Shown here: in pieces, positions 60,075 through 64,000 of the stretch
How positions within the stretch are numbered: position 1 is the first letter of the stretch
How the letters are laid out: each line of letters opens with the position of its first letter
NCBI RefSeq assembly: GCF_019090165.1
Contig: NZ_JAHRIB010000127.1
Span: 1 to 64,000 of the forward strand
Direction of reading: 5' to 3'
Source of the DNA: Streptomyces sp. BV286
GTDB taxonomy: Bacteria; Actinomycetota; Actinomycetes; Streptomycetales; Streptomycetaceae
DNA length: 64,000 nucleotides
Program-made: the position numbers and the translations under genes
The notes under the pieces: generated by a model
What the model was told of the DNA's origin: nothing
Database searches by the model: none
Seen by the model: the letters and a program-made list of their open reading frames with translations, nothing else

Positions 60075-61256
60075 CTACACCTCGGAGAACGCGACCTCGC
60101 GGGCGAGCCCGCCGTAGGGCGCGAGCAGGCCAGTCGTCTTGTCCGCCCAGAACACGAGGGCTCCCGCCCGGTTCGCGAACTCCTCCGCGGGACGTGTCAT
60201 GCCCCCCGTTCGCAGCACCATCAGCCGCTTTTTCGCGATGGAGGCATCCGCATATAGGTGTTTGACATCCGCGAGACCAAGCGCCTTGGGACGCGCCGTC
60301 GAGGCGATGGACAAGGTTTCCGACGTCAGGGATGCGGATTCGGCGTCGCCCTCGATGGTCACATCCGCGAAGCCCAGAGCGAGCAGTTCCCTCATCGTGA
60401 CCTGCAGCGCCTGCTGTGGACTCAGCGAGTCGCTTCGGTCGCGGTCTGCCGCCATGCGCGGCCGATCTCCTTTACGCATAGGCGAGTTGACCACGTTCTC
60501 GGATGGTCCGTCCCGTACAGCGGCCTCGATGACCTGATGGAGCCTACCGAGGACCTGGTCATCCTCGGTGTAACCGGGAAGGCTCCCGGCCTGCTTGTCG
60601 AGGAGCCAGTGGAGATCGATGCGCCACTGCACATCCAGCTCCGGGTCGTACACATCCGCGAGCCAGCCGATCTCCTTCTTCCGGGAGATCCGCACCGAGT
60701 GGTGTCCGGCCTTGAACTCCAGGAAGCCTCCCTCGTGCTCTCGAAAAGGGAACGCCTCGACACCGTCCACTGTCTGCGTCGTACGGATCCGATTCCCGGA
60801 CACGACGAGCCGGACGTCGAATGAACTCTCCGCCAGCGTGTCAGCCAGCCTGATGATCGACGCCTGCTCGTCCGGCTCGTCCCATCGCCACGGACTCGCC
60901 TCTACACGCTGTTCCTCGAACGCCCGGACACGCTCCCGGACTGCGTCGGCCAGCACTTCGGGGCTGGTCACGGCGTCCCATATTCGAGGCAGCCCCTCGT
61001 CGTCGGGACCGACGATCAACCAGAAGGGATAGAAGTCGTGCGGGCGGGCGAAACGCGTCAGCCACAGCCAAACCCTGCGGTCGCTAGAAAGTTGGACGGA
61101 GAGCATCGCCGGCAGCGAACTCAGCGGCGAATGCATCTCGATCCGGTCGCTCAACTCGGGATGCCGTGCGTGCAGCGCCGCCTCGGCACGTTGGTACGCG
61201 AGGAGGTGTCCCATTCCTGAAGACTCGCTGCTCCACGGATACCGTTGCAGATCCAT
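60075..61256 (-). CDS. defence-island protein with degenerate Mrr-like C-terminus
   Basis: A 393-residue soluble protein, ATG 61256. The N-terminal about 280 residues have no family known to me: an aromatic-rich segment (VWLWLTRFARPHDFYPFWLIVGPD) and a mid part IGWLADVYDPELDVQWRIDLHWLLDK. The last about 105 residues resemble the Mrr restriction-endonuclease fold (LLALGFADVTIEGD ... SIASTARPKALGLADVKHLYADASIAKKRLMVLRTGGMTRPAEEFANRAGALVFW), but in place of the expected QxK there is IASTARP, so cleavage is unlikely. The tail-to-tail placement with hsdR and IS remnant beside it mark it as part of the mobile island. Confidence 0.7.
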   Translation of the reverse strand: MDLQRYPWSSESSGMGHLLAYQRAEAALHARHPELSDRIEMHSPLSSLPAMLSVQLSSDRRVWLWLTRFARPHDFYPFWLIVGPDDEGLPRIWDAVTSPEVLADAVRERVRAFEEQRVEASPWRWDEPDEQASIIRLADTLAESSFDVRLVVSGNRIRTTQTVDGVEAFPFREHEGGFLEFKAGHHSVRISRKKEIGWLADVYDPELDVQWRIDLHWLLDKQAGSLPGYTEDDQVLGRLHQVIEAAVRDGPSENVVNSPMRKGDRPRMAADRDRSDSLSPQQALQVTMRELLALGFADVTIEGDAESASLTSETLSIASTARPKALGLADVKHLYADASIAKKRLMVLRTGGMTRPAEEFANRAGALVFWADKTTGLLAPYGGLAREVAFSEV

Positions 61257-61287
61257 CTGTCAATCCCCTCGCAGGGTGGAGACGATC

Positions 61288-61421
61288 TATGCGGCCAGTC
61301 CCTCGGCGAGGGTGGCTCGGTAGTCACGTTCGTAATCGATCGGGCTCTTGAACCCGCACACGCTGTGCAGCCGTCTGGCCTTGTAGAAGTCGGTGATCCA
61401 GGTGGCAATCTTGATGCGGCC
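61288..61421 (-). pseudogene. IS3-family transposase, C-terminal remnant
   Basis: The minus strand reads RGRIKIATWITDFYKARR, then LHSVCGFKSPIDYERDYR and ATLAEGLAA before a TAG at 61288. That is the end of an IS3-type DDE transposase (the usual WIxxFYxxRRxHSxLGFxSPxxYE). Everything upstream of about 61421 is absent, and there is no inverted repeat, so it is a dead fragment. It marks the right edge of the restriction island. Confidence 0.82.
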
Positions 61422-61475
61422 TCGGTGCGGGTGCGGAGATGTGGCGGTGGACGTACTTGACTTTGAGGACGCTGT

Positions 61476-61760
61476 TTAGGTGGAAGGCTGGGGGGGTTCG
61501 GAGGGCGGCGGCACGGGGTCGACCACGAAGGTCCCCAGCCCGACCTCGCCCCGCGTCCAACCCTCTTCCCGCACATGCCGCATGGCCTTCGCCGCTGTCG
61601 CGTTCACCACGCCGAACTCCTGGGCGATTTCCAGAGTGGAGGGCACGCGGCTGCCAGGCGGGTACGTGCCCTCCTTGATCCGCCGGATGATTTCCGCCGC
61701 AATCTGCCGCCATAGCGGGCGTGTGCGATCTAGCTCCATGGGCTCAGCGTGGGTGACCAT
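61476..61760 (-). CDS. GntR-family transcriptional regulator, HTH-only
   Basis: A 94-residue regulator. The winged helix is PLWRQIAAEIIRRIKEGTYPPGSRVPSTLEIAQEFGVVNATAAKAMRHVREEGW followed by the wing GEVGLGTFVV. There is no ligand domain, as in short GntR proteins carried on integrated streptomycete elements. The tail is Pro-rich. ATG 61760 is chosen, with ATG 61739 possible. It diverges from two small plus-strand genes, and repeated TTATC motifs lie in the gap. Confidence 0.86.
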   Translation of the reverse strand: MVTHAEPMELDRTRPLWRQIAAEIIRRIKEGTYPPGSRVPSTLEIAQEFGVVNATAAKAMRHVREEGWTRGEVGLGTFVVDPVPPPSEPPQPST

Positions 61761-61779
61761 GGCATTCTGCGCATCCGTG

Positions 61780-61806
61780 GTTATCTGTAGTTATCCGCGG
61801 TATCTT
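61780..61806. promoter_or_regulatory. phased TTATC repeats, likely GntR operator
   Basis: GTTATCT (61780), GTTATCC (61790) and GGTATCTT (61799) stand 9-10 bases apart, one helical turn, so all face the same side of the DNA. They lie 20 bases from the GntR start and 82 from the divergent small gene. Confidence 0.6.
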
Positions 61807-61887
61807 GGGTTCCAGACACAGAACGGCCCCGATGGGAAGCGGCTACTTCCTCACCGGGGCCTGAGCCGACTGACTAGGAGTCGACCT

Positions 61888-62202
61888 ATGCGCAGCCTAC
61901 TGACTGCGATCCTGAGCCTCTTCCTGCCTTCCCGTGGCGTGCACCGTGCCACCGGAAGGCCACCGTCCCTCAACTCCACTCCGTCTACTCCCGCGCACCA
62001 GCCTGCTCCTACCGCCCGGCGAACGCGGGCGTACCTTGCAGACATCGTCCTCGCTGATGGCTTCCCCCTCGTCCGGCCCTACCTCGGCGTATGGGAACGT
62101 GAGCGGGACGAACAAGACCACAGGCGCCTCCAGCGGAACCGGCGCCGAGCGGCCGTCCTCGCGACCCTCGGGCAGGACTACATCCCGGCGGAGGTCGCAT
62201 GA
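61888..62202 (+). CDS. small protein of an integrated-element cluster, unknown
   Basis: A 104-residue protein starting at ATG 61888 after TAGGAG. The N-terminus (RSLLTAILSLFLPSRGV) is a short hydrophobic or amphipathic helix, a Pro/Thr/Ser-rich part follows, and the C-terminal half is Arg-rich (RERDEQDHRRLQRNRRRAAVLATLGQDYIPAEVA). It overlaps the next gene by four bases (ATGA). Pairs of this kind beside a short GntR regulator are frequent in integrative elements of Streptomyces; no function is known to me. Confidence 0.68.
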   Translation: MRSLLTAILSLFLPSRGVHRATGRPPSLNSTPSTPAHQPAPTARRTRAYLADIVLADGFPLVRPYLGVWERERDEQDHRRLQRNRRRAAVLATLGQDYIPAEVA

Positions 62203-62456
62203 GCGCGAGGCGTTTTCGCAGCGTCGGTGTCGATCCAGCTACTGGCAAGGAGGCGTTTGTGGTCGCGCAGCCGGGCGGTTTCCTTGAGGAGCTGGCCGAT
62301 GCTCATGCCCTCAAGGCCGCCGCCGTCCTGGCGATCGTCGTTGGTGCCGTGCTGGAGGGCGGCAAGGCGTCGGACGTCGAACTCGCCGCCTTCGTACCGT
62401 CGTTGCACGCGGCGCTCGAAGAGTGCGTCGGAATCATGGTCGCTGACAGAACGTAA
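62199..62456 (+). CDS. small helical protein, partner of the preceding gene
   Basis: An 85-residue protein from ATG 62199, inside the previous stop (ATGA). After a polar lead (SARRFRSVGVDPATGKEAFVVAQPGG) it is helical and rather hydrophobic (LEELADAHALKAAAVLAIVVGAVLEGGKASDVELAAFVPSL). The hydrophobic run is short for a TM segment and may be a buried helix. It is co-expressed with the preceding gene and probably controlled by the GntR-type protein. Function unknown. Confidence 0.7.
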   Translation: MSARRFRSVGVDPATGKEAFVVAQPGGFLEELADAHALKAAAVLAIVVGAVLEGGKASDVELAAFVPSLHAALEECVGIMVADRT

Positions 62457-63611
62457 CGGCGTCTAGGGGTCCTGCCGCGGCGGCGGCGGGCGGGTGCGAT
62501 CTCGACGGCGAAGCCCCAAGGCCTCGCGGAGCAAGGGTCGCACCCGGCATTCGCCATACCGCTACGGCGGCGACCGCACCCGTGTAGCGATGGTGAGCCA
62601 TACCCACAAGTCTGTGAGTGAAGACTGCTGGGAAGTACCCCGTGCGGCACCCTTTACCCACTGACGACGGGTACGGCCTGGTCCAGTTCGTCCAACCAAA
62701 GCCGCTGTCCGCCCGAGTCAACGGTGAGACCGAACCGCTCGTGCCCCGGCTGGCCCTTGGCGTGCTAATAGGCATGCGCGGCATCCGCCATGTCCCACGG
62801 TTTGCGTGGGCCCGTCTGTTGGACACGGCCCTGTCGACGCCAGCTCAGGAGTCGTCCTTGCCCCCTAGGCGGCAGCCGATGATGCTTCCTCCCGCGTCGA
62901 GGTCCGATGCCTGGCCGGTATCGGGCAAGGAGAGGGAAAGTAGGCGCGGGAACGTGTTTATACGGGACAGAGCAGACCCGTCCAGGGCCGTGCACCGTTC
63001 GAGGTAAGGCAAGGTCGCCGACTCGAATCAGGTGACGCGCTCGAAGGTCGCCCCCGGAATCAGGTGACGCGCTCGGCGTGCAGCCCGACCCGTCTGCCGC
63101 TCATCACACTTTTATCGCAGCGCGCTGTGGCCATCGTGCGCGCACCCTTGGTGCTGGGGCCGACTGTTTCCCGAAACACCTGCCGACGTCCGCAAACGTG
63201 GATGGTCTGCTGCCGAAGACCTGTCGACCGGCGTGAACCAGGGCGCAAACAGGGGCGCGCGACCAGAGCGAGCGCCCCACGGGAGCCTCGCGCTTCTGTT
63301 ATTTCAAGAGGTATTTCATACCTCGCTGTTATCACCCTGCACTGTACTTACTGTGGTCGCGGTCGGCAGTTGCAGGCAGCGGTGGGTGGACGGACCTGAC
63401 CCGGGGGGAAACAGGAGGGCTGGGCAGGCCGGAATTCCCTCGCGCCCTCTGTGGCCGTCATCCATCATCACCGCTTTCTCGTCGCGCTTCCTTTGGCCGT
63501 ACTTCCGTTGGGGCGGACCTCAATGCGTCGTACTCCAACGGGGTGTTCGACGGCGTTCGGTGGTGGCGCGTTTCCCGGCCTGGCCGGAAAGAACGAAACA
63601 CGAGGGCGGGA
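62457..63611. other. gene-poor stretch with inverted and direct repeats
   Basis: About 1.15 kb without a convincing gene. A long-armed hairpin CGGGTGCGA / TCGCACCCG is at 62491-62499 and 62538-62546. A 19-bp direct repeat GAATCAGGTGACGCGCTCG is at 63025-63043 and 63057-63075. A 17-bp palindrome GAGGTATTTCATACCTC is at 63308-63324, a possible operator. The only frame with some coding appearance is 62618-63007 (KYPVRHPLPTDDGYGLVQ), which has a TTA codon and poor third-position bias; it may be a gene remnant. Confidence 0.55.
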
Positions 63612-64000
63612 ATGGATCTCACCAAGCAGGAGCGCCGTGCTCGACGCCGTTGGGGCGTCATTCCGAAGTGGTTCGAACTGCTCGCCATCTGCGCGGCTAC
63701 CATCGCCGCGGGGTTCTTCGGAGGCCGGGAAACGGTCGTCAGAGCCGATGATCCCAAACCGGAGGTGACGGTCACCGCGACGACGACGGTCACGGCGACG
63801 CCCGAGCCCGGCGACAGCGCGGATACGGATACTGACACGGACAACGAGCCGCGTGTGGGTGGCGATCCGGAGGAGTCCGGCGGGCCGGAGTCGCCCCCGC
63901 CCGGTTCCGTGGTCTATCTCTCGGACCGTGATGTCATCGACGGTGGCTCGGACGCCAACGCCCAGCCCGTGACCATTCGCGCGAAGCACTTCGCGAAGAG
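63612..64000 (+). CDS. membrane-anchored protein with start of an NPCBM/NEW2-like domain (truncated by window)
   Basis: The first 129 codons of a gene that continues past the right edge. ATG 63612 follows GAGGGCGGGA. A basic N-terminus (TKQERRARRWGVIPKW) and one TM helix (FELLAICAATIAAGFFGG, about residues 21-38) are followed by a Thr/Asp-rich linker. The last visible part, VVYLSDRDVIDGGSDANAQP then VTIRAKHFAKS, looks like the first strands of an NPCBM/NEW2 carbohydrate-binding domain. If so, the protein displays a sugar-binding domain outside the cell. The family is tentative because most of the domain is not shown. Confidence 0.72.
   Translation, partial: MDLTKQERRARRRWGVIPKWFELLAICAATIAAGFFGGRETVVRADDPKPEVTVTATTTVTATPEPGDSADTDTDTDNEPRVGGDPEESGGPESPPPGSVVYLSDRDVIDGGSDANAQPVTIRAKHFAK

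Noticed and set aside
62491..62546. Long hairpin considered as an attachment site or small RNA
   Set aside because: There is no second copy in the window and no integrase gene, so neither role can be supported.
62618..63007. 129-codon plus-strand frame in the gene-poor region
   Set aside because: Weak third-position bias, a TTA codon, no clear ribosome site and no family; kept only as a possible remnant in the region entry.

Overview
The window is a stretch of actinobacterial chromosome, almost certainly Streptomyces. It is very GC-rich with strong G/C bias at third codon positions, uses many GTG/TTG starts, and has ATGA/GTGA stop-start overlaps and several apparently leaderless genes. Typical Streptomyces families are present (SigE-type ECF factor, NarL-type response regulators, ricin-lectin exoproteins, a large secreted S8 protease, F420-type LLM oxidoreductase), plus a type-A RNase P RNA. 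No tRNA, rRNA or CRISPR array was recognised.

Layout. 1-6.2 kb: methyltransferase and prenyltransferase-like pair, a small membrane protein, then a tightly coupled three-gene set (membrane-anchored binding protein, solute-binding/vWA lipoprotein, membrane protein of unknown function). 6.3-16 kb, mostly minus strand: LLM oxidoreductase, membrane protein, cell-wall amidase, secreted sialidase-like enzyme, two ricin-fold lectins, AraC regulator, methyltransferase and an MFS exporter with an extra C-terminal domain. 16.1-19.7 kb and 27.6-30.8 kb: two fatty-acid/sterol-type beta-oxidation operons (tandem acyl-CoA dehydrogenase plus thiolase; MaoC hydratase plus Zn-dehydrogenase plus SDR), each preceded by the same KstR-like operator. 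Between them lie an MFS pump, an ECF sigma/membrane partner pair and an ABC exporter with a two-component system. 31-34.4 kb: a small twice-repeated GRHRxP peptide gene, a propeller-like protein with a repetitive tail, and an iron-box-controlled siderophore-binding lipoprotein. 34.5-37.1 kb: Nif3-like protein, zinc-ribbon protein, and a histidine phosphatase whose RNase H half has been lost. 37.3-48.9 kb: secreted subtilase, KDPG aldolase, YaaA, RNB nuclease, MerR/membrane pair, DUF4260/TetR pair with two palindromic operators, AraC/DMT transporter pair running into rnpB.

49.4-61.4 kb is a defence island directly 3' of rnpB: a DUF6119/TIGR04141-like protein, then an operon of an HTH-fused, catalytically degenerate HsdM-like protein, genuine HsdM, HsdS and HsdR, then a convergent gene with a degraded Mrr-like C-terminus. 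An IS3 transposase remnant and a GntR/small-protein cluster typical of integrated elements form the right edge. The last kilobase is poor in genes and ends in a truncated membrane-anchored protein.

The most interesting points are the pseudo-methyltransferase in the type I restriction operon, replacement of an RNase H domain by copies of a dispersed repeat, the two linked KstR-like operators, and the binding-protein/vWA/membrane trio.
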